Positions 46,901 through 61,390 of a stretch of DNA of 64,000 bases are shown piece after piece. The notes below the pieces were generated by a model. It did not search any database. It had not been told where the DNA came from and worked only from the letters and a program-made list of their open reading frames with translations. Origin of the DNA: Harmonia axyridis (Eukaryota; Arthropoda; Insecta; Coleoptera; Coccinellidae); contig NC_059508.1 of the NCBI RefSeq assembly GCF_914767665.1, positions 21,612,001 through 21,676,000 on the forward strand, in the 5' to 3' direction. Position 1 is the first letter of the stretch. Every line of letters starts with the position of its first letter. The position numbers and the translations under genes were made by a program.

Positions 46901-49900
46901 TGACCTTACCACGTGGGAGATTATAGCTACCTGCGTGACATCCGAGTCCAAGAAAAACAACAATGTGAAATGGTTTACTTGGATAATTGTTCATCAAACA
47001 GAAAAAAGGGAATAAGAACAGTCCCTCATACTAATGTAGTTTCCTTAGACACGTGTGTCAAGTTTTCGTCCCTGTGCAATACGATGGAAAGCGTTAGAAT
47101 GAGAAACATTGAAGGAAATAACAAACAAATGAAATCAACAACAGAAGTCAGCCGTCAATTTGTGGTTACAGCAGCAATTGACCTCACCACGTGGAAGATT
47201 ATAGCTACCTGCGTGACATCCGAGTCCAAGAAAATCAACAATGTGGAATGGCTTTCTTGGATAATTGTTCATCAAAAAGAAAAAAGGGAATAAGAACTGT
47301 CTCTCATACCAATGTGGTTTCCTTAGACACGTAAGTCAAGCTTTCGTCCCTGTGTAATAAGATGAAAAGTGTTAGAATGAGAAACATTGAAGGAAATAAG
47401 AAACAAATGAAATCAACAACAGAAGTCAGCCGTCCATTTGTGGTAACAGCAGCAATTGACCTCACCACGTGGGAGATCATAGCTACCTGCGTGACATCCG
47501 AGTCCAAGAAAATCAACAATGTGGAATGGCCTACTTGGATAATTGTTGATTGAACAAAAAGAAGGGAATAAGAACAGTCCCTTATACCAAAGTGGTTTCC
47601 TTAGACACGTGTGTCAAGCTTTCGTCCCTGTGCAATACGATGAAAAGTGTTAGAATGAGAAACATCGAAGGAAATAATAAACAAATGAAATCAACAACAG
47701 AAGACAGTCGTGCATTTGTGGTTACAGCAGCAATTGACCTTACCACGTGGGAGATTATAGCTACCTGCGTGACATCCAAGTCCAAGAAAAACAACAATGT
47801 GTAATGGCTTACTTGGATAATTGTTCATCAAACAGAAAAATGGGAATAAGAACAGTCCCTCATACCAATGTGGTTTCCTTAGACACGTGTGTCAAGCTTC
47901 CGTCCCTGTGCAATACGATGGAGAGAGTTAGAATGAGAAACATTGAAGGAAATAACAAACAAATGAAATCAACAACAGAAGTCAGCCGTCCAATTGTGGT
48001 TACAGCAGCAATTGACCTTACCACGTGGGAGATTATAGCTACCTGCGTGTCATCCGAGTCCAAGAAAATCAACAATGTGGAATGGCTTACTTGGATAATT
48101 GTTCATTATACAGAAAGATGGGAAAAAGAACAGTCCCTTATACCAATGTGGTTCCCATAGACACGTGTGTCAAGCTTTCGTCCCTGTGCAATACGATGAA
48201 AAGTGTTAGAATGAGAAACATTGAAGGAAATAACAAACAAATGAAATCAACAACAGAATTCAGTCGTGCATTTGTGGTTACAATTGACCTTACCACGTGG
48301 GAGATTATAGCTACCTGCGTGACATCCGAGTCCAAGAAAACCAACAACGTGAAATGGCATACTTGGATAATTGTTCATTATACAGAAAGATGGGAATAAG
48401 AACAGTCCCTTATACCAATGTGGTTCCCATAGACACGTGTGTCAAGCTTTCGTCCCTGTGCAATACGATGAAAAGTGTTAGAATGAGAAACATTGAAGGA
48501 AATAACAAACAAATGAAATCAACAACAGAATTCAGTCGTGCATTTGTGGTTACAGCAGCAATTGACCTTACCACGTGGGAGATTATAGCTACCTGCGTGA
48601 CATCCGAGTCCAAGAAAATCAACAATGTGGAATCGTGGAATGGCTTACTTGGATAATTGTTCATCAAAAAGAAAAAACGGAATAAGAACTGTCTCTCATA
48701 CCAATGTGGTTTCCTTAGACACGTAAGTCAAGCTTTCGTCCCTGTGCAATACGATGAAAAGTGTTAGAATGAGAAACATTGAAGGAAATAACAAACAAAT
48801 GAAATCAACAACAGAAGACAGTCGTGCATTTGTGGTTACAGCAGCAATTGACCTTACCACGTGGGAGATTATAGCTACCTGCGTGACATCCAAGTCCAAG
48901 AAAAACAACAATGTGTAATGGCTTACTTGGATAATTGTTCATCAAAGAGAAAAATGGGAATAAGAACAGTCCCTCATACCAATGTGGTGTCCTTAGACAC
49001 GAGTGTCAAGCTTTCGTCCCTGTGCAATACGATGGAAAGAGTTTGAATGAGAAACATTGAAGGAAATAACAAACAAATGCAATCAACAACAGAAGTCAGC
49101 CGTCCATTTGTGGTTACAGCAGCAATTGACCTTACCACGTGAGAGATTATAGCTACCTGCGTGTCATCCGAGTCCAAAAAAATCAACAATGTGGAATGGC
49201 TTACTTGGATAATTGTTCATTATACAGAAAGATGGGAATAAGAACAGTCCCTTATACCAATGTGGTTCCCATAGACACGTGTGTCAAGCTTTCTTCCCTG
49301 TGCAATACGATGAAAAGTGTTAGAATGAGAAACATTGAAAGAAATAACAAACAAATGAAATCAACAACAGAATTCAGTCGTGCATTTGTGGTTTCAGCAG
49401 CAATTGACCTTACCACGTGAGAGAGTATAGCTACCTGCGTGACATCCGAGTCCAAGAAAAACAACGATGTGAAATGGTTTACTTGGATAATTGTTCATCA
49501 AACAGAAAAAAGGGAATAAGAACAGTCCCTCATACTAATGTAGTTTCCTTAGACACGTGTGTCAAGTTTTCGTCCCTGTGCAATACGATGGAAAGAGTTA
49601 GAATGAGAAACATTGAAGGAAATAACAAACAAATGAAATCAACAACAGAAGTCAGCCGTCAAATTGTGGTTACAGCAGCAATTGACCTCACCACGTGGGA
49701 GATTATAGCTACCTGCGTGACATCCGAGTCCAAGAAAATCAACAATGTGGAATGGCTTTCTTGGATAATTGTTCATTATACACAAAGATGGGAATAAGAA
49801 CAGTCCCTTATACCAATGTGGTTCCCATAGACACGTGTGTCAAGCTTTCGTCCCTGTGCAATACGATGAAAAGTGTTAGAATGAGAAACATTGAAGGAAA

Positions 49901-52563
49901 TAACAAACAAATGAAATCAACAACAGAAGTCAGCCGTCCATTTGTGGTTACAGCAGCAATTGACCTCACCACGTGGGAGATCATAGCTACCTGCGTGACA
50001 TCCGAGTCCAAGAAAATCAACAATGTGGAATGGCCTACTTGGATAATTGTTGATTGAACAAAGAGAAGGGAATAAGAACAGTCCCTTATACCAATGTGGT
50101 TTCCTTAGACACGTGTGTCAAGCTTTCGTCCCTGTGCAATACGATGAAAAGTGTTAGAATGAGAAACATCGAAGGAAATAATAAACAAATGAAATCAACA
50201 ACAGAAGACAGTCGTGCATTTGTGGTTACAGCAGCAATTGACCTTACCACGTGGGAGATTATAGCTACCTGCGTGACATCCAAGTCCAAGAAAAACAACA
50301 ATGTGTAATGGCTTACTTGGATAATTGTTCATCAAACAGAAAAATGGGAATAAGAACAGTCCCTCATACCAATGTGGTTTCCTTAGACACGTGTGTCAAG
50401 CTTCCGTCCCTGTGCAATACGATGGAGAGAGTTAGAATGAGAAACATTGAAGGAAATAACAAACAAATGAAATCAACAACAGAAGTCAGCCGTCCAATTG
50501 TGGTTGCAGCAGCAATTGACCTTACCACGTGGGAGATTATAGCTACCTGCGTGTCATCCGAGTCCAAGAAAATCAACAATGTGGAATGGCTTACTTGGAT
50601 AATTGTTCATTATACAGAAAGATGGGAAAAAGAACAGTCCCTTATAGCAATGTGGTTCCCATAGACACGTGTGTCAAGCTTTCGTCCCTGTGCAATACGA
50701 TGAAAAGTGTTAGAATGAGAAACATTGAAGGAAATAACAAACAAATGAAATCAACAACAGAATTCAGTCGTGCATTTGTGGTTTCAGCAGCAATTGACCT
50801 TACCACGTGAAAGAGTATAGCTACCTGCGTGACATCCGAGTCCAAGAAAAACAACGATGTGAAATGGTCTACTTGGATAATTGTTCATCAAACAGAAAAA
50901 AGGGAATGAGAACAGTCCCTCATACTAATGTAGTTTCCTTAGACACGTGTGTCAAGTTTTCGTCCCTGTGCAATACGATGGAAAGAGTTAGAATGAGAAA
51001 CATTGAAGGAAATAACAAACAAATGAAATCAACAACAGAAGTCAGCCGTCAAATTGTGGTTACAGCAGCAATTGACCTCACCACGTGGGAGATTATAGCT
51101 ACCTGCGTGACATCCGAGTCCAAGAAAATCAACAATGTGGAATGGCTTTCTTGGATAATTGTTCATCAAAAAGAAAAAAGGGAATAAGAACTGTCTCTCA
51201 TACCAATGTGGTTTCCTTAGACACGTAAGTCAAGCTTTCGTCCCTGTGCAATAAGATGAAAAGTGTTAGAATGAGAAACATTGAAGGAAATAACAAACAA
51301 ATGAAATCAACAACAGAAGTCAGCCGTCCATTTGTGGTTACAGCAGCAATTGACCTCACCACGTGGGAGATCATAGCTACCTGCGTGACATCCGAGTCCA
51401 AGAAAATCAACAATGTGGAATGGCCTACTTGGATAATTGTTGATTGAACAAAGAGAAGGGAATAAGAACAGTCCCTTATACCAATGTGGTTTCCTTAGAC
51501 ATGTGTGTCAAGCTTTCGTCCCTGTGCAATACGATGAAAAGTGTTAGAATGAGAAACATCGAAGGAAATAATAAACAAATGAAATCAACAACAGAAGACA
51601 GTCGTGCATTTGTGGTTACAGCAGCAATTGACCTTACCACGTGGGAGATTATAGCTACCTGCGTGACATCCAAGTCCAAGAAAAACAACAATGTGTAATG
51701 GCTTACTTGGATAATTGTTCATCAAACAGAAAAATGGGAATAAGAACAGTCCCTCATACCAATGTGGTTTCCTTAGACACGTGTGTCAAGCATCCGTCCC
51801 TGTGCAATACGATGGAGAGAGTTAGAATGAGAAACATTGAAGGAAATAACAAACAAATGAAATCAACAACAGAAGTCAGCCGTCCAATTGTGGTTACAGC
51901 AGCAATTGACCTTACCACGTGGGAGATTATAGCTACCTGCGTGTCATCCGAGTCCAAGAAAATCAACAATGTGGAATGGCTTACTTGGATAATTGTTCAT
52001 TATACAGAAAGATGGGAAAAAGAACAGTCCCTTATAGCAATGTGGTTCCCATAGACACGTGTGTCAAGCTTTCGTCCCTGTGCAATACGATGAAAAGTGT
52101 TAGAATGAGAAACATTGAAGGAAATAACAAACAAATGAAATCAACAACAGAATTCAGTCGTGCATTTGTGGTTACAATTGACCTTACCACGTGGGAGATT
52201 ATAGCTACCTGCGTGACATCCGAGTCCAAGAAAACCAACAACGTGAAATGGCATACTTGGATAATTGTTCATTAAACAAATAGAAGGGGATAAGAACAGT
52301 CCCTTATACCAATGTGGTTTCCTGAGACACGTGTGTCAAGCTTTCGTCCCTGTGCAATACGATGGAAAGAGTTAGAATGAGAAACATTGAAGGAAATAAC
52401 AAACAAATGAAATCAACAACAGAAGTCAGCCGTCCAATTGTGGTTACAGCAGCAATTGACCTTACCACGTGGGAGATTATAGCTACCTGCGTGTCATCCG
52501 AGTCCAAGAAAATCAACAATGTGGAATGGCTTACTTGGATAATTGTTCATCAAAAAGAAAAAA

Positions 52564-53675
52564 GGGAATAAGAACTGTCTCTCATACCAATGTGGTTTCC
52601 TTAGACACGTAAGTCAAGCTTTCGTCCCTGTGTAATAAGATGAAAAGTGTTAGAATGAGAAACATTGAAGGAAATAACAAACAAATGAAATCAACAACAG
52701 AATTCAGTCGTGCATTTGTGGTTACAGCAGCAATTGAACTTACCACGTGGGAGATTATAGCTACCTGCGTGACATGCGAGTCCAAGAAAAACAACAATGT
52801 GAAACGGTTCACTTGGATAATTGTTCATCAAACAGAAAAAAGGGAATAAGAACAGTCCATCATACTAATGTAGTTTCCTTAGACACGTGTGTCAAGTTTT
52901 CGTCCCTGTGCAATACGATGGAAAGAGTTAGAATGAGAAATATTGAAGGAAATAATAAACAAATGAAATCAACAACAGAAGTCAGCCGTCAATTTGTGGT
53001 TACAGCAGCAATTGACCTCACCACGTGGGAGATTATAGCTACCTGCGTGACATCCGAGTCCAAGAAAATCAACAATGTGGAATGGCTTTCTTGGATAATT
53101 GTTCATCAAAAAGAAAAAAGGGAATAAGAACTGTCTCTCATACCAATGTGGTTTCCTTAGACACGTAAGTCAAGCTTTCGTCCCTGTGTAATAAGATGAA
53201 AAGTGTTAGAATGAGAAACATTGAAGGAAATAACAAACAAATGAAATCAACAACAGAATTCAGTCGTGCATTTGTGGTTACAGCAGCAATTGACCTTACC
53301 ACTTGGGAGATTATAGCTACCTGCGTGACATCCGTGTCCAAGAAAATCAACAATGTGGAATGGCTTTCTTGGATAATTGTTCATCAAAAAGAAAAAAGGG
53401 AATAAGAACTGTCTCTCATACCAATGTGGTTTCCTTAGACACGTAAGTCAAGCTTTCGTCCCTGTGTAATAAGATGAAAAGTGTTAGAATGAGAAACATT
53501 GAAGGAAATAACAAACGAATGAAATCAACAACAGAAGTCAGTCGTGCATTTGTGGTTACAGCAGCAATTGACCTTACCACTTGGGAGATTATAGCTACCT
53601 GCGTGACATCCGTGTCCAAGAAAATCAACAATGTGGAATGGCTTTTTTGGATAATTGTTCATCAAAAAGAAAAAA
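52564..53675 (+). repeat. Four-monomer tandem unit, copy 1
   Basis: A 1112-bp block repeated directly at 53676-54787. The first two monomers are nearly identical at a shift of 1112 bp (shared GTGAAACGGTTCACTTGG, CAGTCCATCATAC, GAGAAATATTGAAGG); the later two diverge. Four CGTAAG-type monomers are unusually close together here (52564, 53120, 53398, 53676). Confidence 0.8.
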
Positions 53676-54787
53676 GGGAATAAGAACTGTCTCTCATACC
53701 AATGTGGTTTCCTTAGACACGTAAGTCAAGCTTTCGTCCCTGTGTAATAAGATGAAAAGTGTTAGAATGAGAAACATTGAAGGAAATAACAAACAAATGA
53801 AATCAACAACAGAATTCAGTCGTGCATTTGTGGTTACAGCAGCAATTGAATATACCACGTGGGAGATTATAGCTACCTGCGTGACATGCGAGTCCAAGAA
53901 AAACAACAATGTGAAACGGTTCACTTGGATAATTGTTCATCAAACAGAAAAAAGGGAATAAGAACAGTCCATCATACTAATGTAGTTTCCTTAGACACGT
54001 GTGTCAAGTTTTCGTCCCTGTGCAATACGATGGAAAGAGTTAGAATGAGAAATATTGAAGGAAATAATAAACAAATGAAATCAACAACAGAAGTCAGCCG
54101 TCAATTTGTGGTTACAGCAGCAATTGACCTCACCACGTGGGAGATTATAGCTACCTGCGTGACATCCGAGTCCAAGAAAATCAACAATGTGGAATGGCTT
54201 TCTTGGATAATTGTTCATCAAAAAGAAAAAAGGGAATAAGAACTGTCTCTCATACCAATGTGGTTTCCTTAGACACGTAAGTCAAGCTTTCGTCCCTGTG
54301 TAATAAGATGAAAAGTGTTACAATGAGAAACATTGAAGGAAATAACAAACAAATGAAATCAACAACAGAAGTCAGCCGTCCATTTGTGGTTACAGCAGCA
54401 ATTGACCTCACCACATGGGAGATCACCTGCGTGACATCCGAGTCCAAGAAAATCAACAATGTGCAATGGCCTACTTGGATAATTGTTGATTGAACAAAAA
54501 GAAGGGAATAAGAACAGTCCCTTATACCAATGTGGTTTCCTTAGACACGTGTGTCAAGCTTTCGTCCCTGTGCAATACGATGAAAAGTGTTAGAATGAGA
54601 AACATCGAAGGAAATAACAAACAAATGAAATCAACAACAGAAGACAGTCGTGCATTTGTGGTTACAGCAGCAATTGACCTTACCACGTGGGAGACTATAG
54701 CTACCTGCGTGACATCCAAGTCCAAGAAAAACAACAATGTGTAATGGCTTACTTGGATAATTGTTCATCAAACAGAAAAATGGGAAT
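53676..54787 (+). repeat. Four-monomer tandem unit, copy 2
   Basis: Second copy of 52564-53675. It includes a monomer at 54232 with a 6-bp loss (GGGAGATCACCTGCG) and ends with a GAAGACAGTCGTGC monomer not present in copy 1, so only the first half is a true match. Confidence 0.7.
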
Positions 54788-57700
54788 AAGTACAGTCCCT
54801 CTCACCAATGTGGTTTCCTTAGACACGGGTGTCAAGCTTTCGTCCCTGTGCAATACGATGGAAAGGGTTGAAATGAGAAACATTGAAGGAAATAACAAAC
54901 AAATCAAATCAACAACAGAAGTCAGCCGTCCATTTGTGGTTACAGCAGCAATTGACCTTACCACGTGGGAGATTATAGCTTTCTGCGTGACATCCGAGTC
55001 CAAGAAAACAAACAACGTGAAATGGCATACTTGGATAATTGTTCATTAAACAAGAAGAAGGGAATAAGAACAGTCCCTTATACCAATGTGGTTTCCTGAG
55101 ACACGTTTGTCAAGCTTTCGTCCCAGTGCAATACGATGGAAAGAGTTAGAATGAGAAACATTGAAGGAAATAACAAACAAATGAAATCAACAACAGAAGT
55201 CAGCCGTCCAATTGTGGTTACAGCAGCAATTGACCTTAACACGTGGGAGATTAAAGCTACCTGCGTGTCATCCGAGTCCAAGAAAATCAACAATGTGGAA
55301 TGGCTTACTTGGATAATTGTTCATTATACAGAAAGATGGGAATAAGAACAGTCCCTTATACCAATGTGGTTCCCATAGACACGTGTGTCAAGCTTTCGTC
55401 CCTGTGCAATACGATGAAAAGTGTTAGAATGAGAAACATTGAAGGAAATAACAAACAAATGAAATCAACAACAGAATTCAGTCGTGCATTTGTGGTTACA
55501 GCAGCAACTGACCTTACCACGTGGGAGATTATAGCTACCTGCGTGACATCCGAGTCCAAGAAAAACAACAATGTGAAATGGTTTACTTGGATAATTGTTC
55601 ATCAAACAGAAAAAAGGGAATAAGAACAGTCCCTCATACTAATGTGGTTTCCTTAGACACGTGTGTCAAGTTTTCGTCCCTGTGCAATACGATGGAAAGA
55701 GTTAGAATGAGAAACATTGAAGGAAATAACAAAAAAATGAAATCAACAACAGAAGTCAGCCGTCAATTTGTGGTTACAGCAGCAATTGACCTCACCACGT
55801 GGGAGATTATAGCTACCTGCGTGACATCCGAGTCCAAGAAAAACAACAATGTGAAATGGTTCACTTGGATAATTGTTCATCAAACAGAAAAAATGGAATA
55901 AGAACAGTCCCTCATACTAATGTGGTTTCCTTAGACACGTGTGTCAAGTTTTCGTGCCTGTGCAATACGATGGAAAGAGTTAGAATGAGAAACATTGAAG
56001 GAAATAACAAACAAATGAAATCAACAACAGAAGTCAGCCGTCAATTTGTGGTTACAGCAGCAATTGACCTCACCACGTGGGAGATTATAGCTACCTGCGT
56101 GATATCCGATTCCAAGAAAATCAACAATGTGGAATGGCTTTCTTGGATAATTGTTCATCAAAAAGAAAAAAGGGAATAAGAACTGTCTCCCATACCAATG
56201 TGGTTTCCTTAGACACGTAAGTCAAGCTTTCGTCCCTGTGTAATAAGATGAAAAGTGTTAGAATGAGAAACATTGGAGGAAATAACAAACAAATGAAATC
56301 AAAAACAGAAGTCAGCCGTCCATTTGTGGTTACAGCAGCAATTGACCTCACCACGTGGGAGATCATAGCTACCTGCGTGACATCCGAGTCCAAGAAAATC
56401 AACAATGTGGAATGGCCTACTTGGATAATTGTTGTTTGAACAAAAAGAAGGGAATAAGAACAGTCCCTTATACCAATGTGGTTTCCTTAGACACGTGTGT
56501 CAAGCTTTCGTCCCTGTGCAATACGATGAAAAGTGTTAGAATGAGAAACATCGAAGGAAATAACAAACAAATGAAATCAACAACAGGAGACAGTCGTGCA
56601 TTTGTGGTTACAGCAGCAATTGACCTTACCACGTGGGAGATTATAGCTACCTGCGTGACATGCGAGTCCAAGAAAAACAACAATGTGAAATGGTTCACTT
56701 GGATAATTGTTCATCAAACAGAAAAAAGGGAATAAGAACAGTCCATCATACTTATATAGTTTCCTTAGACACGTGTGTCAAGTTTTCGTCCCTGTGCAAT
56801 ACGATGGAAAGAGTTAGAATGAGAAACATTGAAGGAAATAACAAACAAATGAAATCAACAACAGAAGTCAGCCGTCACTTTGTGGTTACAGCAGCAATTG
56901 ACCTCACCACGTGGGAGATTATAGCTACCTGCGTGACATCCGAGTCCAAGAAAATCAACAATGTGGAATGGCTTTCTTGGATAATTGTTCATCAAAAAGA
57001 AAAAAGGGAATAAGAACTGTCTCTCATACCAATGTGGTTTCCTTAGACACGTAAGTCAAGCTTTCGTCCCTGTGTAATAAGATGAAAAGTGTTAGAATGA
57101 GAAACATTGAAGGAAATAACAAACAAATGAAATCAACAACAGAAGTCAGCCGTCCATTTGTGGTTACAGCAGCAATTGACCTCACCACGTGGGAGATCAT
57201 AGCTACCTGCGTGACATCCGAGTCCAAGAAAATCAACAATGTGGAATGGCCTACTTGGATAATTGTTGTTTGAACAAAAAGAAGGGAATAAGAACAGTCC
57301 CTTATACCAATGTGGTTTCCTTAGACACGTGTGTCAAGCTTTCGTCCCTGTGCAATACGATGAAAAGTGTTAGAATGAGAAACATCGAAGGAAATAACAA
57401 ACAAATGAAATCAACAACAGAAGACAGTCGTGCATTTGTGGTTACAGCAGCAATTGACCTTACCACGTGGGAGATTATAGCTACCTGCGTGACATCCAAG
57501 TACAAGAAAAACAACAATGTGTAATGGCTTACTTGGATAATTGTTCATCAAACAGAAAAATGGGAATAAGAACAGTCCCTCATACCAATGTGGTTTCCTT
57601 AGACACAGGTGTCAAGCTTTCGTCCCTGTGCAATACGATGAAAAGTGTTAGAATGAGAAACATTGAAGAAAATAACAAACAAATGAAATCAACACAGAAG

Positions 57701-59783
57701 TCAGCCGTCCATTTGTGGTTACAGCAGCAATTGACCTTACCACGTGGGAGATTATAGCTACCTGCGTGACATCCGAGTCCAAGAAAATCAACAATGTGGA
57801 ATGTCATACTTGTATAATTGTTCATTGAACAAAAAAAAGGGAATAAGAACAGTCTCTCATAGCAATGTGGTTTCCTTAGACACGTGTGTCAAGCTTTCGT
57901 CCCTGTGCAATACGATGGAAAGAGTTAGAATGAGAAACATTGAAGGAAATAACAAACAAATGAAATCAAAAACAGAAGTCAGCCGTCAATTTGTGGTTAC
58001 AGCAGCAATTGACCTTACCACGTGGTAGAATATAGCTACCTGCGTGATATCCGAGTCCAAGAAAATCAACAATGTGGAAAGGCTTTCTTGGATAATTGTT
58101 CATTATACAGAAAGATGGGAATACGAACAGTCTCTTATACCAATGTGGTTCCCATAGACACGTGTGTCAAGCTTTCGTCCCTGTGCAAAACGATGAAAAG
58201 TGTTAAAATGAGAAACATTGAAGGAAATAACAAACAAATGAAATCAACAACAGAATTCAGTCGTGCATTTGTGGTTACAGCAGCAATTGACCTTACCACG
58301 TGGGAGATTATAGCTACCTGCGTGACATCCGAGTTCAAGAAAAACAACAATGTGAAATTGTTTACTTGGATAATTGTTCATCAAACAGAAAAAAGGGAAT
58401 AGGAACAGTCCCTCATACTAATGTGGTTTCCTTAGACACGTGTGTCAAGTTTTCGTCCCTGTGCAATACGATGGAAAGAGTTAGAATGAGAAACATTGAA
58501 GGAAATAACAAACAAATAAAATCAACAACAGAATTCAGCCGTCCATTTGTGGTTACAGCAGCAATTGACCTTACCACGTGGGAGATTATAGCTACCTGCG
58601 TGACGTCCGAGTTCACGAAAATCAACAATGTGGAATGGCCTACTTGGATAATTGTTGATTAAACAAAAAGAAGGGAATAAGAACAGTCCCTTATACCAAT
58701 GTGGTTTCTTTAGACACGTGTGTCAAGCTTTCGTCCCTGTGCAATACGATGAAAAGTGTTAGAATGAGAAACATCGAAGGAAATAACAAACAAATGAAAT
58801 CAACAACCGAAGACAGTCGTGCATTTGTGGTTACAGCAGCAATTGACCTTACCACGTGGGAGATTATAGTTACCTGCGTGACATTCGAGTCCAAGAAAAA
58901 CAACAATGTGAAATGGTTTACTTGGATAATTGTTCATTAAACAAAAAGAAGGGAATAAGAGCAGTCCCTTATAACAATGTGGTTTCCTTAGACACGTGTG
59001 TCAAGTTTTCTTCCCTGTGCAATACAATGAAAAGTGTTAGAATGAGAAACATTGAAGGAAATAACAAACAAATGAAATCAACAACAGAAGTCAGCCGTCC
59101 ATTTGTGGTTACAGCAGCAATTGACCTTACCACGTGGGAGATTATAGCTACCTGCGGGACATCCGAGTCCAAGAAAATCAACAACGTGAAATGGCATACT
59201 TGGATAATTGTTCATTAAACAAAAAAAAAAGAATAAGAACAGTCCCTTATACCAAAGTGGTTTCCTTAGACACGTGTGTTAAGCTTTCGTCCCTGTGCAA
59301 TACGATGAAAAGAGTTAGAACGAGAAACATTGAAGGAAATAACAAACAAATGAAATCAACAACAGAAGTCAGCCGTCCATTTGTGGTTACAGCAGCAATT
59401 GACCTCACCACGTGGGAGATCATAGCTACCTGCGTGACGTCCGAGTTCAAAAAAATCAACAATGTGGAATGGCCTACTTGGATAATTGTTCATCAAACAG
59501 AAAAAAGGGAATAAGAACAGTCCCTTATACCAATATGGTTTCCTTAGACACGTGTGTCAAGTTTTCGTCCCTGTGCAATACGATGAAAAGTGTTAGAATG
59601 AGAAACATCGAAGGAAATAACAAACGAGAGTAATCAACAACAGAATTCAGCCGTCCATTTGTGGTTACAGCAGCAATTGACCTTACCACGTGGGAGATTA
59701 TAGCTACCTGCGTGACATCTAAGTCCAAGAAAAACAACAATGTGGAATGGCTTACTTGGATAATTGTTCATTAAACAAAAAGA

Positions 59784-61390
59784 AGGGAATAAGAGCAGTC
59801 CCTTATAAGAATGTGGTTTCCTTAGACACGTGTGTCAAGTTTTCTTCCCTGTGCAATACAATGAAAAGTGTTAGAATGAGAAACATTGAAGGAAATAACA
59901 AACGAATGAAATCAAGAACAGAAGTCACTCGTGCATTTGTGGTTACATCAGCAATTGACCTTACCAAGTGGGAGATTATAGCTACCCGCAAGTCATCCGA
60001 GTCCAAGAAAATCTACGATGTGGAATGGTTTACTAGGATAATTGTTCATTAAACAAAAAGAAGGGAAAAAGAACAGTCCCTTATACTAATGTGGTTTCCT
60101 TAGACACGTGTGTCAAGTTTTCGTCCCTGTGCAATACGATGGAAAGTGTTAGAATGAGAAACATTGAAGGAAATAACAAACAAATGAAATCAACAACAGA
60201 AGTCAGCCGTCCATTTGTGGTTACAGCAGCAATTGACCTTACCACGTGGGAGATTATAGTTACCTGCGTGACATTCGAGTCCAAGAAAAACAACAATGTG
60301 AAATGGTTTACTTGGATAATTGTTCATTAAACAAAAAGAAGGGAATAAGAGCAGTCCCTTATAACAATGTGGTTTCCTTAGACACGTGTGTCAAGTTTTC
60401 TTCCCTGTGCAATACAATGAAAAGTGTTAGAATGAGAAACATTGAAGGAAATAACAAACGAGAGAAATCAACAACAGAATTCAGCCGTCCATTTGTGGTT
60501 ACAGCAGCAATTGACCTTACCACGTGGGAGATTATAGCTACCTGCGTGACATCTAAGTCCAAGAAAAACAACAATGTGGAATTGCTTACTTGGATAATTG
60601 TTCATTAAACAAAAAGAAGGGAATAAGAGCAGTCCCTTATAAGAATGTGGTTTCCTTAGACACGTGTGTCAAGTTTTCTTCCCTGTGCAATACAATGAAA
60701 AGTGTTAGAATGAGAAACATTGAAGGAAATAACAAACGAATGAAATCAAGAACAGAAGTCACTCGTGCATTTGTGGTTACATCAGCAATTGACCTTACCA
60801 AGTGGGAGATTATAGCTACCCGCGTGTCATCCGAGTCCAAGAAAATCTACGATGTGGAATGGCTTACTTGGATAATTGTTCATTAAACAAAAAGAAGGGA
60901 AAAAGAACAGTCCCTTATACTAATGTGGTTTCCTTAGACACGTGTGTCAAGTTTTCGTCCCTGTGCAATACGATGGAAAGAGTTAGAATGAGAAACATTG
61001 AAGGAAATAACAAACAAATGAAATCAACAACAGAAGTCAGCCGTCCATTTGTGGTTACAGCAACAATGTGGAATGGCCTACTTGGATAATTGTTCATTAT
61101 ACAGAAAGATGGGAATAAGAACAGTCCCTTATACTAATGTTGTTTCCTTAGACACGTGTGTCAAGCTTTCGTCCCTGTGCAATACGATGAAAAGTGTTAG
61201 AACGAGAAACATTGAAGGAAATAACAAACGAATGAAATCAAGAACAGAAGTCACTCGTGCATTTGTGGTTACATCAGCAATTGACCTTACCAAGTGGGAG
61301 ATTATAGCTACCCGCGTGTCATCCGAGTCCAAGAAAATTTACGATGTGGAATGGCTTACTTGGATAATTGTTCATTATACAGAAAGATGG
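59784..61390 (+). repeat. Divergent monomer subgroup
   Basis: Three monomers (59784, 60618, 61111) share a block of changes seen nowhere else in the window: GAAGTCACTCGTGC, GGTTACATCAGCAATTG, CCAAGTGGGAG (second CACGTG lost), CTACCCGC and ATCTACGATGTG or close variants. The first two are 834 bp apart and also share TTATAAGAATGTGG. They are the most diverged common type in the array and were spread by local copying. Confidence 0.8.
60897..61110 (+). repeat. Truncated 214-bp monomer
   Basis: A 64-bp deletion joins GGTTACAGCA to ACAATGTGG near 61062, removing the CAATTGACC...AAAATCA part including the second CACGTG. Short CA-rich homology (CAGCA and CAACA) at the edges fits a slippage-type deletion. 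Confidence 0.88.
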
